Positions 11,311 to 24,070 of a stretch of DNA of 60,000 nt are shown here, piece after piece. The translations under genes and the position numbers were made by a program. The first letter of the stretch is position 1. Each line of letters opens with the position of its first letter. The stretch comes from Polytrichum commune (Eukaryota > Streptophyta > Polytrichopsida > Polytrichales > Polytrichaceae): contig OX485803.1 in the NCBI GenBank assembly GCA_950295325.1, positions 59,847,554-59,907,553 of the forward strand, written 5' to 3'. The notes below the pieces were generated by a model. The model saw nothing but the letters and a program-made list of their open reading frames with translations, did no database searches and was not told the origin of the DNA.

Positions 11311-13560
11311 GACAAGCTAGAAACTTCATAAACTCAAGGTTTGGGACTAAACCCGTGGTTTCATCTCCCCCATTCTACAGATAATCGTAGTGTCTGCAAC
11401 AATTATGAAAATAATGAAAAAAAAAATAAAAAAAATTGCAATGCAATTTGTTTTCCAGAAATATCCACAGGATTTCAGGATTTTGAAATTTTTGTTAATA
11501 TACAAAAACAACATGTCATGACTTGTTTTGCACGTTGACTCCAAACGTAAGCCTATAACTCATCAATTTTAGTACATCTTTGATTTGTGGTGTACTCGAC
11601 AAGTGTTGGGTGTAAAGAGGTGAAGCATGTTCATTGATATATTATACAATGGTAGATGTATTCATCCAAAACAACAAACACAATTATAGGGTGACAATAA
11701 CATGGATATATTGCAAAAGGTTGTAACTCCAATGAGGTGTTGGGATTTTATTGAAAACATGGGAGACTGAAGATCATGAAGCTCTCAAAGCAATCTCGCA
11801 TACTTCTTGATCCCATCAATTTTGGATCTTAGTTTTGGTTGACTATGTATTCGTCTTCGACCCAATGACTGTGCCACATGTCTTGAATCCTTTTGGAATT
11901 GCTTTGGGGTAATCGAGGTCTATAGAAATGGGCCATTTATTAGTATCAATTTTTGTTTAATTAAAAAAAATTCTATACTTTTTTTTTTTTTTTTTTTTTT
12001 GGGAGGGGGGGTTGAATATTATGGTTTGTTTTCACTTAACCAACCAAAGTGTAGTTTAGTGGTATCAAGCTCTATAAAATTGTAACTTTGGTGGATGTGG
12101 TATTAGATTAAGGTATCCCACTCATAAATATCATCAAAGAACAAATGTACAACACGCGCATACAAATGTTGACATCTTTGTAAATAACTTTGACACAAAC
12201 AAAACAAAAACAAAAACACTTGTGTGGAATTGTGTCATTTTCTATTTTTCCGATTGTAATTACCATGTCACATGATGATTGACAATTAATTAGCCCACTG
12301 AAAAAACACGCCAAGTCACTTGGGGCACCTGCATGATTATGGTAGGCTTGAGTGGAAACAAACTCTCGGATTTGGAAAAGGCCTTGGACATGGCCTACCA
12401 GGATGTTCTTAACAAATTTGATTCGACTTGGGGGGTCAAAGGTCTTATTATGACCCACGATAATTTAGTGGTCATGTGGAAGATTAGGCCCCACAAGGCT
12501 ATTATTTTTTTGATTTCCCATTGGTTTGCATTGGTTCTCCCAAGATGGTTGTATTTTGGTTCCTTTCTTGCAATCAGTTTTTCAATTTGTGCTGAAAAGA
12601 AAAAGAAAGAAAGAAAGATGATTGACAATTGATTCACGTGTCGCCCTTCCTCCCTCATTGTGGTAATAGCTAACCAAAGATTGCTTAATCCATACAATTC
12701 CCGTTTCCCACCCTCAATTGTTCTCACTAAAACACACTTATTATTAGGTACTTGTGAAGTCCACTTCCTATTGCTTAATTAACACGTAAAGGCATTGATT
12801 AACTTCACATGGTCTACGTGATAGTAATTACACACCCCAAACAAGTTTCTCATAATTAGACTTTGCTTGCTCTATAACATTAAAATTATATTTATCATAA
12901 CACGCTACAAAGAGGGGGCCAAAGAGAAAGCGAGAATATGATCATACATGACAATGGTGGTAAAATTGTATGCGCATACGGAATTGATTGAATCCATGTT
13001 GTTATATGTGCTCAAACGTTTCTATTCTACATGTATGTATGTATGTACGATATGATTGGAGGATGTAATTGGTAAATGGGTTCTCATTGAAAGAAGTTTT
13101 CTAGGTCATAAAGGGCCTCTTGAAGTAAGTGACAACTTTGGTCAAGGCTCTAGTAAAAGTGAAGAACAACGTTGGTTAAATTATGTTATACCTAAGAAGA
13201 AGAAGAACTCCGGTCTCCGGAGCAGGCCGGAGTGAATAAAGTGTTTGTTCGTAGAACATCGTAGGCCATGCCTTATGGCAGTGGCGTTATGTTATACCTA
13301 CACCTAACTCATCATAACCAGCACTAATTTTGACTCCTTTCTTTTATACACATAGTTACCATGAATTTAGTGCAAGTGTGAATTGAGTTAGCATACAGTT
13401 AGCACACCACGTCATAATTTATTCCTTAATAACCCATAAGTTAGATAATTATCTTAATTGGTTGGTTCAGAGGGCTTAGGTACACAACATAAATTTAATT
13501 ATTTATCCATAATCACATAAATGTATGTTCCTTCTTTTCTAAAAAAACTAAAATTAACAA
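11311..13560. other. AT-rich intergenic sequence, no gene seen
   Basis: Holds a T(25)-like run followed by a G-run (about 11978-12009) and short unrelated frames; the 99- and 116-codon frames near 12108-12632 have low-complexity composition and no domain. I see no RNA gene. Confidence 0.4.
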
Positions 13561-13608
13561 TACAAAGGAAAATTATCGTAGGTATCAAGGACGTTCGTCG
13601 AGGAGGAC

Positions 13609-15507
13609 ATGGAGAATTATTGGATTGTATTTGACCATGTCAAAAATTTGAAGGATTGGACGACACTGGCTTGCCGTTTAGACCGTGGAGTGTTGATAAT
13701 TGCATGTTGTGACATGCACTTTGAGGATGGTGCAACACAAATAGTCTTTTGGGATAATCTAAATGTTGTTGAAGCAGAGAATGGAGTGTCAAAGGTAAAC
13801 TTTAAAGGGTTCATGGCAATCAATGCTCAAGCTAATTGGAATGCAATGGGGAGGATCTATTGGTATAATGATTCCCAATATGCCCATGGTCAACTATGAG
13901 TGCACATGTTCTTTCCACTTGTTTGTGAGCTTGGATAAGGTGACGCAAAAGTACAACAGACCATCCTTGCATTTTCAAAACGAACAAATTTGCAAGGAAT
14001 ATAATGACACAAAAACAATGAAGGACGATGAGATTGAGTATCACGTAATTTGTTTGCAATGGTTGTCATCTGGAGCTACCACAAAAGAATACATTCTTAG
14101 GCTTTCAAAGTGGTTGGGGTTTCGGCACTTCCATTATAGGCAATGGGGTGGTCATATGCTATTTATAAGTACATCATAACTCACATTCTTCAATGTAGAT
14201 TTGTTTTGTTTTGTTTTGTTATGTCATGGTTTTCTTCACCGTACAAATTAAGAATTGTGTTATATGGTGAAGAAATCGTGTTGTACTTCACTTTTGAAAG
14301 CGGATCCAATGGTAAAGGTCTCGATTCAACATCCTTGAAATTCAAAGAAGCTACCAAGTGTGGAGATCCCAAAATGCTTGGTTGATGCCATGAAGTCTTA
14401 TCCATGGGTAGAAGATGTTAATACCAAGGTGTGCATTGGAAGGGTTCAAGTTGTTTGGGTCCTCCAAATGAAGACTCAACCTACCACCAAGTGTTGATTG
14501 CAACTCTCATCAACCCGTTAAAGTAAAATTCCTCGCCCTAACACCCGAGCAACTTGTCAATGCATAAAGAAGTTGTTGAGTTATGTATAGCATGGTGTGG
14601 CACATACTACATTTGTGTTAAAGACATTTTCCCCTTTTTCCTAGTGGTACATTGCCATATTGCCCCCCAACTCTAACAAAAGATGTTGGGCATTGCAAGC
14701 CAATACAAGGACATTGCAAGCCAATACAAGGACATTGTATCATGCTAAAGTAATAACATGCAAACATGGCACCCTTGCACCAACGTACAATTGTATGAAG
14801 AAAGTGTTATGTTCCACCAACAATGTGGAATGTTAGATATGGTTTTGCCTTGACAACATCAAACATCGTGTGAGTGGCAACAAAAATAAATATGTGTTGG
14901 ATTGGCATCTAGTGATCAACACTTGGCCAATGAAGACAGGTACCAGTCTATCGACGGAGGAGGTATTAGTGCTTGAGGGTGTTGGATGTCAACTGTAGCA
15001 AAGGAAGGCATTGTCCCCTCATTGAAGGCTCAACAATCGCGACCCTTCCCCACCCCTCATTTGCATCTTTGTGCGCCCCAAACTCGAACGTCCACCTTGC
15101 TATCATACTTGGGATGTTAATACATCACAATTCAACAACACCAACTACGGATCATAAAATCAGATGGGAGAGCGATGCAGTCATGCACGGTTACTATGTG
15201 GTTGAAGTCATTGCCATTCCTATACCCATGCTTCGGAGTAGTAATCAACATCATTTCCAAAGAAGATATTGCATGTTATGTGACAATTGATGACATCCCG
15301 CATTGCACATGCCCGGACTTTATGAAAATGTGCTCACATGCTTTGGGAAGGAAATGAAAACGGGTCTACTCCAAACATCTTTATTATATGTTTAGATTTC
15401 TATGCAAGGTGGATTATGAGAGTGACAAGTTCGTTCACACACCTATGTATACCTACAACTAGGTTATGCAACTACTGGAACTTGATGGTGTTGTAGAAAG
15501 TGAGTAG
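13609..15507 (+). pseudogene. Decayed MULE-type transposase with SWIM-like C-terminus
   Basis: Coding remnants lie in order on the + strand, broken by frameshifts and stops. First comes an ATG-initiated block at 13609-13899 containing FWDNLNVVEAENGV and NFKGFMAINAQANWNA. The next block, 13823-14179, is in another frame (SLDKVTQKYN, LSKWLGFRHFHYRQWGGH). After a scrambled stretch, a C-terminal block (about 15175-15507) reads CYVTIDDIPHCTCPDF, an in-frame TGA, then VYSKHLYYMFRFLCKVDY, a TAG, and VMQLLELDGVVESE. CxC followed by xxKH is the layout of a SWIM zinc finger as found in MULE/FAR1-like transposases, here with the third Cys replaced by Ser. I recognise the family only by its pattern. The gene is dead in this copy, and terminal inverted repeats were not located. 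Confidence 0.5.
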
Positions 15508-16340
15508 CATTGCAAGTTTTGTGTTTATCCACATAATAAAGAAAGTCAATGATTGACATGTATTGACATGTATTGGTTTGGATTGTTATGATAAAATTCA
15601 ACAATGGTTTGCAAATGTTCTAAATTATCAATGGTAATAGGCCCACTTAACTATTGCTTCAATCAAAATGTTTGCAAATTATAATTGAAAACATACAATT
15701 AATGTAGTGCCAACTTTAAATTGGGATCCCTAAACCTACACATGTTTATCAAATTTGAATTCATTGCGTATATGTTACCATGCATTGCTCATGTGTTATT
15801 GTTCACTGCTCACTGCTCCTCGCTCATGAGATAGTTTCCTTCTTACGACGGGGAGGGTGGCAAAGTTTGGAGGGGCAAACTTTCTTGTTTATTCATTTCT
15901 GTTGATTTTCATTAGAGTAGATTGGAGTCTTTAATACATCAGTAAAAGATAAACTTTGCTAAAAATGTAAACCACTCAAGCATATAATGTGTCTTTGTGA
16001 TTTTACCCTCCCACATGGTAGGGGTCATGAAACTCTTCCCCAATCCCACCACGGCAATATTCATACTTGGCCATGGACCATGATTGAGTCTCTTAAGTCC
16101 ACCGAAGGTGTCATAAAATGACTTCACATTTTTATTGCAAATAATAATTGTAGTGTCTAATAGGAAAGGCTTTTGAGTCCAAGAATCCCATTCCATTGCC
16201 TTTCAATTCGAATTTGAGCATGCACCGTTTTTAAAAGGTGTACCCGTATGGACAAAATGTCTCTCATTCTAACCGGCCTATGGTGGGAGAGAGAAAATTA
16301 TGGCATACAAGCACACCTCGCATCCATCCAACATAATACA
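15508..16340. other. Intergenic, no gene seen
   Basis: The 85-codon minus-strand frame at 15939-16196 has no recognisable domain. From about 16260 (gagagaaaattatggcatacaagca) the sequence resembles the left part of repeat D near 52920. Confidence 0.35.
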
Positions 16341-16351
16341 GATGGGTTTTA

Positions 16352-16352
<1 letters not shown>

Positions 16353-16399
<47 letters not shown>

Positions 16400-16408
16400 T
16401 TTTTTTTC
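16353..16408. repeat. (GT)n microsatellite followed by poly-T
   Basis: About 15 GT units run directly into about 25 T, the mixed low-complexity tract often left at a retroelement tail. Confidence 0.9.
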
Positions 16409-16719
16409 CTTCGACTAATCCACTTCTCCTAGGACATGAAATAAGCAATTAGTACAAAGATCGTTGACAAATTCAAATTGAGATCACAACCATTTTCCTC
16501 ATAATTTTTGCAGCTCATACGAATCTTCTATATATTATCAAGGTGAATATTCTTGTGCTCATTAATTGGTCATATAGCCCCCTCCCCATTTATGTTCACT
16601 ATCGAAACTAGAATGGTCATCGTATTTTCAACACGCGTTCCAATCTCTTTCAAACACATATCTTTTTGGTATCCTTTCTTGGAACCACACCAAACCACTT
16701 ACCGTTTATATATATATGT

Positions 16720-16935
16720 TCAATAGAGTAACTGAATCAATCACATATCCTTTAAAAACTTTACTCCTTATAAGTTTATGGTTGTTTCATCTCAAATGAC
16801 TTGGAATATACTAATTTGGGGTTTGTAAAGCTAATTATGGTGTCAACTTGACTAAAAATAGTAACATCCAAGCTGCACATTACTTAAGGACTTTTTGTCC
16901 AATGAATGAGAGATATGCTCATATGCAATAGTTCC
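16720..16935 (-). repeat. Dispersed repeat D, inverted copy
   Basis: Read on the minus strand it carries gagcatatctctcattcattgg, tttttagtcaagttgacacc, ccaagtcatttgagatgaa and ataaacttataagg in the order found at 52960-53170 and 53280-53490. Non-coding; probably an old transposon. Confidence 0.5.
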
Positions 16936-17036
16936 CTTTCTCCCCCACGACATATCAATTTGTAGGCATCTCACCACGATCATACATGTCATGGACAATT
17001 GACTTGCATCATTCAAAACTTGTCATGTGTGACTAA

Positions 17037-17216
17037 ACAATCTACAAACCTATCACAAAGGCATACTTGCATTGTTCTTTTACTGATGTTGGGCAATCGC
17101 CTAGGACTCAAGTGCCAATCATGCATCATTGAAGAATCTACAAATCTATCACAAAGGTAGATTTGCATTGTTCCTTCAGTAACATGAGACAATTGCCTAG
17201 GACTCGTATGCTACAT
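17037..17216 (+). repeat. Local tandem repeat, about 100-bp unit (third copy at 17711-17790)
   Basis: ctacaaa.ctatcacaaagg...acttgcattgttc and attgcctaggactc occur at 17040-17113 and 17140-17212, and again at 17711-17790 (gggcgattgcctaggatcc). Confidence 0.6.
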
Positions 17217-17676
17217 TGATTATCCCATTACATTGATTAGGATGGCTAATAGTGCATGTGGGAAATAAGTCAAGGTGATATTAAATTTCTTTATCCTATG
17301 AAATTAGTTCCACCAAAAGGTCTAGAGTTTCGGGAGCTCAAAGTGTTTGGTCACTTGGCATTCATTCGGTCCTCTCGCTCAATGATTGTTTAACAATACT
17401 ACCACACCTTTTTACAACACTTGAATTTGGTGTTGTTGCCGCCACTGCACTATCAAGAATGATTCTCACAATTGCAACCTCAAAGTTCAAAATATCTTAC
17501 AACAAACACTACGTTTCTTGAAATGTATGGTAAATGAGCATGTATCGATGGATTGAGTATCACTCAAGAAGAATTCCAGCCCTCCCTAAGTTTGAGATTT
17601 GACAAAATCGTGTGCATCTTTCATGAATCAATACCACACACACTAAATGAAACAATTAACGTAGTCATGTATCACT

Positions 17677-17702
17677 ATAATAATAATAATAATAATAATA
17701 AT
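17677..17702. repeat. (ATA)n microsatellite
   Basis: About eight uninterrupted trinucleotide units. Confidence 0.9.
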
Positions 17703-17799
17703 TCAAAAACTTCAAATCTATCACATGGGTAGATTTGCATTTGTTCTTTCCACTAACATAGGGCGATTGCCTAGGATCCATACACTACACTGTTTATGG

Positions 17800-18005
17800 T
17801 GTTCAGTGCAAGTTACTATTTAGAATTACGCGGTGCTACAATTGTTCTACCAAGAACATATTGTCTTACCAAGTAAAGTCATGTATGTTGTATAACGTCA
17901 TACAACGTATTTCATCTTTGTCGGTAACAAATGAAATGTATAACGCGAAGTTCTAATCTCGTGTAATTCCAAACAGTTAAGTGACACTGAAGACAGTGTA
18001 CTAGT
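17800..18005. repeat. Foldback element related to 5505-5725
   Basis: The left side (gtgcaagttactatttagaattac) is mirrored by the right side (gtgtaattccaaacagttaagtgacac). The interior ttaccaagtaaag...tataacgtcatacaa resembles ttaccaagtaaagatgttaa...tataatgtcaaacaa at the end of the 5.5-kb element. Diverged and non-coding. Confidence 0.45.
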
Positions 18006-18009
18006 GTCG

Positions 18010-18530
18010 ATTTCTCTCTCCGAAGATGATGGGTAACAATCTCATCACTTACACCTGTTGTGCACACTCGCAGGCGCTTCATCGGATCAGATCGGATCCG
18101 CTCACCTCACTTCACTTCACCTCACCTCTGCTTGTGAACATCACAAGATTCGAAGTTACGTTTTGGTTGGCGCAGAGAGAGAGAGCCTCGAACCTCAGCG
18201 ACATGCAATCCGATGAAGAAACGGATCTCGTTTTCAAACCCACTTAAGGCCACGGAGTGGAGTCGAGTTAGTATCTCCATCACCGAAGTGATGCATGCTT
18301 GCTTTTTGGCAGTTACGATGTGTCGCTGGCCCTCGCTTTTGGGAGGCAGCCATTGCTGTCCCCGGTGACAGGTCTCCGCTTTCGAATTGAGAGTCCAGTA
18401 CGTTTCGAAAGGAACTTGCCATGAATTCTTCAAACAAATCTTTCAGAAGCAATTTATGATCGCACAGTACCTCCCCCTCCCCTTCCTCGTTTCCACACAA
18501 ACCTTTCAATGTCAAAAGGTAAATTGTTTC
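18010..18530. other. GC-richer island with unassigned ORFs
   Basis: An island of about 500 bp with richer composition, a cacttcacttcacctcacctc leader-like stretch and short frames on both strands: + 18204-18247 starting MQSDEETDLVF, and - 18234-18515 and 18122-18433. None matches a family I know. It could be a captured gene fragment or a lone first exon, and no splice partner was found. Confidence 0.3.
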
Positions 18531-19460
18531 TACTTACCGTCGACTGGGTATTCTTCATAAGTCACGGCCACTAGACATGGGACGAGCGGTAACGAGTTTT
18601 GGAGCCTCTACGATATCAATCCTTTTGGGTATTGTTCAACCAAGAATTCGTGTTGTCGACAATTGGGTGTGAGCACTTCCAACATACGAGTCCTTGGCGA
18701 TCGTCATGTGTCATCGAAAGAAACATGGAAATATATCACTGAGATAGAATTCACAATTTTATTTTATTTTAACGAAATAGGACGATTTATGAGTGATGCG
18801 AGTCAATCATATGGGATTCATGTGCTTGCAGTGAAGGTAAGAATGTATGTAGCAAACGTTGATTGCTCTGCACCCACTTCTCCTTTGTGTATTAAGTATG
18901 CAAACAATAAGGAATGGTTAGTTAGGTGGACGTTGTAGCCATTTTCCTCGTGATTTTTGAAGCTTGTGTGCATGTCTTGTTCGTGACTAAAGTGACTATT
19001 GCTTATTTTTATTTTCAATGGACATATTGGTCCCCCAAATATGTTGATTATAAAACTCATAAGAATTTAACAAATTATGAGCACATACTCCAACCTCTTT
19101 TGCTCACCCATCGTTTTGGTGTATCTGTTCTTATATCCCCGTCTAATCAAACATATCCCAAATTAGGATAAGTAGCTAATCAAGTGCGCTTACATTATTT
19201 GATGAGTCAATTGACATTTGAGAGTATGTTATAGGTGCTCATAGTGAGCAATTGGGGCGTCTCCTTAAAATCCATTTAATTCCTACTTCAAATTGGCAAT
19301 GAAGAAGCTTGTGGAGCAGCAGATGGCGAGGCCTTAAAACTGTAGTGGCCTACACATTACTATTACAATACCAATCTGGACTTTGCACACGATAACAATT
19401 CCGAAATACATAGGACAATAATGAGCAATTTTCAATATAAGCAAACTATCCATGTAGAGG
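18531..19460. other. Intergenic, no gene seen
   Basis: The 91-codon + frame at 18663-18938 has no recognisable domain. Nothing else is supported. Confidence 0.35.
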
Positions 19461-19463
19461 TTT

Positions 19464-19484
19464 GTGTGTGTGTGTGTGTGTGTA
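19464..19484. repeat. (TG)n microsatellite
   Basis: About ten uninterrupted TG units. Confidence 0.9.
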
Positions 19485-19582
19485 TTGAATGCCCATGATC
19501 AAATATTTTCTAGTATTGAAAGAGGCTTGACTAGGATACTTGATCTTCTATATTGTTATATCAAAATATGGAGGCACCACCA

Positions 19583-19665
19583 CACCCCACCATATCTCCT
19601 TTTTCATATTTGGTCCCTTCAAATCTGTGTTGACCAATGTAAGTACATGGAGATATGGTGGGGTG
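19583..19665. repeat. Perfect 17-bp inverted repeat with 49-bp spacer
   Basis: caccccaccatatctcc at 19583-19599 is the exact reverse complement of ggagatatggtggggtg at 19649-19665. A transcript could form a hairpin. No promoter or element boundary was recognised. Confidence 0.75.
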
Positions 19666-20287
19666 CAATGATGATCATTATGCCTATGTTTTCACCACAC
19701 ATTGTTTGCATTAATGTGGTCATAATCACACATCAAGGTCTTGTGTTGAGGAATTTAATTGAATAACCTGAAAGTTTAGTTTGTTGTATTCAAAGTCCAT
19801 GTTAACGTCTCATGAATTCTAAAAGTGAAATTCATAGACGAGTTTTTTATGATTTCTTTCATATATGTACACTTTGGACTTGGATATGTAAATATACACT
19901 ATAAATCATTAGAAGTCACTCCTTCGTATCAGGTGTACCCACATTGTTTCTCCCCACAACAACAACCATGAATCACCCTTGAACAAGGACTCGGATATAG
20001 GTGCAACTACTTCACAATGGCAATGGGACCATTATCGTATCTTTCATATCCACTTCAATAGATAAAAACTTGAACTAATGTCTCTGCAAGGTAGAGTAAA
20101 CATAACTACATGTTTAATTAAACAATACTTTGGTTGTTAACATGGACAAACAATATAGTGATGAACATGCTTCACCGATGGTCATTGTGTGGATCCTCCC
20201 TTGACCCGAAAACTCTCTACGTGAGCACTTCATTTGAGACTTGTTATTGTCTAAAATATATCAATTTATACATATTGAATGGAATGG

Positions 20288-20585
20288 TAGTAGATGTGGA
20301 TGACATTGCCATATGATTCGTTGGGTGGGGCAAGGGCAATGTTGTTAAGAAGTTTGTATGCAATGTCATTTATGTGGGATGAGTTTTATGGCGGGGTTTG
20401 CTTGTAGAATAGGGAGAGTATTCGGGTGTCTAGATTGCAGATAGGGCCTTTTCTGAAGTTTCAACTATGGAGGTGGTGTGGATATAGGTGCTAGATGTGG
20501 ATGGTGTTGCCACTAGGTTCATTGGGTGGGACAAGGCTAGAGCTTTTAGGACGTTTGTCTACAACGTCATTTCCATGGATGCCAA
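20288..20585 (+). repeat. Local duplication, about 100-bp unit, 200-bp spacing
   Basis: tagatgtggatgacattgcc...ttgggtggggcaagg...gtttgtatgcaatgtcattt (20288-20385) recurs as tagatgtggatggtgttgcc...ttgggtgggacaagg...gtttgtctacaacgtcattt (20488-20585). Confidence 0.6.
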
Positions 20586-20873
20586 TGAGTGAACGAATGT
20601 GTGTGGGGTGCATGGATGCTAGAATGTCGAGGACAATGATTTTGGTCATGTATATACCTAGACATATTTGTTGTGCATTGGGGGAGTTTATAAACTTTTG
20701 GAGGATGAAGATAAAAAACAATGCCACTGTTGAAGATATGAATATCTTTGTGGGGCAAAATGGTGTTGTTGATTTGTAAAGTGCCATAAGTTCTTCTCAA
20801 ATGATGTTTTGTCGACCCAGTAGTTGGAGGGCCATGCGTGAATCATGGTTATGTGTGCACATAGATGTTGTAG

Positions 20874-20921
<48 letters not shown>
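20874..20921. repeat. (TG)n microsatellite
   Basis: More than 20 TG units, nearly uninterrupted. Confidence 0.9.
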
Positions 20922-20924
<3 letters not shown>

Positions 20925-21527
20925 ATTTCTATTTTCTATTTTTTTAATAGGATTGTTTAATAATTTATTTGGTCTAGTGTCTTAGACAAAGTCGTTAATG
21001 TATATGTTTGGTTGAAGTTTAGTTGCATGGGAAATTTCAAAAGAGGGGTTGTTGATTGGGGAGGGGTGACTTAGCTCTCTTTCATCTATAAAGGGAAGAG
21101 TGTGGGTCTTGGTGGTGTATGGGCGTGGTGGTTGGATTGTGGGCGTGAATACGTGATGGAGGGGATGTGTTACCATTTGTGGATGCATATGGAAGTACCA
21201 TTATATATGCTACTTCATATACATGGCCTACTAAATCCCAACAAAGGATTGTTTTAATGGTATTTGAAGGTCGTTTTGGGGAAGTGTGCTAGGATTTGGG
21301 TGTTAGTTTGTAATTCGTGAACATAACATGTGAGTTTTCTACTTGTCAAGTACAAAAATGTCTCCCACTCACTATGTGGTATGTCAATTTGGCCCATGAG
21401 CCTTTGCCAATTGGTGTATACAAGTTGGTTGAGTTGGTGTTATATTGCGAGTGTGTTTGTGTGTGTGGGTGGATGGTGGCGGGGGGGGGGGGTCGGGTTT
21501 CATGGGGATGCACAACAATACTATGAT

Positions 21528-21722
21528 CGGGGATGAACCGGTTGAGTTTGAGAAATAACCGGTTGAAATTCAAGACTGCATGAAAATTACTGATCATTTT
21601 AGAAGAATTTATAAAATATACTCCAATTTAATAAAGAAAAATTGAAGGACGTCAACATGTAACCGGTTGAACTTGCAAACACTAGGATGTCAACCGATTA
21701 TGCCCAAAAATCTCCCCAATCA
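21528..21722 (+). repeat. ACCGGTT repeat family (B), copy 2
   Basis: gatgaaccggttgagtttga, caatttaataaagaaaaa, catgtaaccggttgaactt and atgcccaaaaatctcccc occur in the same order as in the copies at 8168 and 44713. The copy is preceded by a G-run at 21480-21491. Confidence 0.65.
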
Positions 21723-23520
21723 CTGCAACAATATTAGTGCCGAGACAATTGAGGGCCCGGTATGGTGCCGATGTGGCAACTTGAAGGACTATGCATGCGG
21801 ATTTGATTGTTGGTAAGGCGTGTGCTTTGATGAGTGGAGGGGATAGTGTCTCGATGTGAGTCATCCATGGTGAAGGCATGAGGTGGGGTTGTGTGTAGTA
21901 ATTGAAATGTGGTCTCTTGTTGACCTCACAATCGCATTTGGAAGTGCTTCCGAAGAGGCTTCCACTAAGTTGCAACATGTTCTTAGAGTCACAATATTTG
22001 AGTCTTTTGAAAGTAGAGGTATTCTATTTGCTATGGCGGTGTAGGTGTATTTGGCGGTGTAATTCATAGGTTTTTTTCTTTCAAATTTAAATTTAGGATT
22101 TTTTGTTTTTTTGGGGGGGGACTATGTCTTTGTGAGAGCATGACTTTGAGAATTGTGATTTTGGTAGCAGTTGACTTTGGTGATGGCGGACATGGGTTCA
22201 TTGAAGTTGTTTGTAAGTATTTTGTATGCTTCATGTCTCTCTCTACTATTTGATGTCGATGGCAATTAGGATGTGTGGGATAAGGCATTCTCCCATGGGC
22301 ATTCTCTTTACATGCCCAATCATACAAAAAAAAATTTGAAATAGATTTTATATGTTATGGAAAACACAATGATGTAAATTGAGGAATTTTTAAAAGTTGA
22401 GACATAATGGTTCTACATCTAAATTGCTTAAGAGATAACTTGATCCAAAAATCAATCAATATGTGATGGAGGGGTTGATTTTAGGCCTTTGCATGCACAT
22501 AGCATGAATAAGAGCCATTTAAGAATAAAGTAGTGAATTAACATCAAACATGTCACGCAGTTAGAGTGTTTCATGCTCCAATATATTTGGCTACTTGACA
22601 ATCTTACACTGGTCAAGATCCACTAATCCCGTGTGAAATTCACATATCATCATCGGTTAGATCACAGAGAATTGTAGCTATGTACACAAGTTTATTTCAC
22701 ACTTGATGATCCATACCTAAGTTTACATCTATGACAATCAATTCCTTCAAATTTTTGAGCAAAATGATGATATGTCACAAAATAAGACATGTATAGTGTA
22801 TATACAAACACATACATACACTTTAAATAATGCTTGAATCAATGTGTTTGAATGAAATAAATAGCAAACCCTTGATACATTGTGTTTTGTACTTCTTGTT
22901 GGCTAATGTTGTTTTTGATAAGATAATGAAAAAGTATAAGTTGCATCATTAAATCAATTTTGATATTTTATTTTGTTGTTTTATTTCACCATGAAATTGT
23001 GTAAGCAAGCACATGCATAAAACATATTTTACAACTATCACCACATAAATCCAACTTACAACATAGCATGTGCTTGGATTGTGAGGCCGTTGTCTTATTG
23101 TTCATCTCCCTTCTCTCACCGTTATGGATGATCGATTGTTGATGGCAATATGTTGAGCGGATGATACAAGTGCACAATAACATAGTTTCCATAAACTGCT
23201 TCTAGATGCTACTATATCTCGTGCAATGTATCTTAAAACGTTGATGTTGGTTGTTTTATGAGTCTAGAAAATTGTTTTTGTGGATCAAAACTAACATTAT
23301 CTATATGTGTATATATTTCTATTGTAGTGGATAGCATCATTTATTGAGTTGCAAAATCAATTACCTACTTTGGTCACTTGTGAATAATGTTGTTACCGTT
23401 GACAACTAAACATAACCAAGTAAATCGTGCAAAGTTGAATCTCTTAGTTTGTGACCGTTTGCTTGCATGTTGCGAATAAATTTTATTTGGACAACGTACT
23501 TAACAATCAAATAATCCATG
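21723..23520. other. AT-rich intergenic sequence, no gene seen
   Basis: Only short frames without domains; GT-rich patches and a G-run at 22112-22119. Confidence 0.4.
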
Positions 23521-23529
23521 TGACATCAC

Positions 23530-24070
23530 ATTACTTCTCAACAAGGGCTTGTTGACACTTGGTGATTGTGGACCATAATTGCCACTTTCCAAATTGCCTT
23601 GTTGGTTGAGAAACGAGAGGTGATCCTACTTCGCTTTACACAAGGTCATCACAATTAAGAATGACCATGTCATTAAATGAATGAGAATTTGACATTGAAC
23701 CCTACATCTTTAGAAATGGATGATATTTGGTGGTCGCCCAAATTTCGTGACATGACAATCCAAACATGTTGTCGTAGCTAAATCAAAGGTGTCATTCCAT
23801 AACATGTTTTGTAACATCTATTATTTGCTTCATATAATTGAAGCTATTCTTATTTTAATTAATTCTATTTGTAGTAGTTATAGTTTTTGATGTTTGTTGG
23901 AAATACTACTTCCTAGTCTCATCCGCTTTACACCATATCCCCGTGAACAAGACTTTTGCAAAAGACTAAAAATAAATCAAATCATGGCTTTGGACCGTTG
24001 ATTGTGACCAAAATAAATTTTACATCGTTCTTTCTCACAACTCTTGGTCACGTGTGTAAAATGGCCTTAA
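23530..24070 (+). repeat. Dispersed repeat E, copy 1
   Basis: Shares with 36290-36833 the strings ttgagaaacgagaggtgat / ttgagaaatgagtggcaat, tttacacaag, tcatggct..ggacc and cttggtcacgtgtgtaaa. The second copy ends exactly where the duplicated SRRM1-like promoter begins. Confidence 0.55.
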
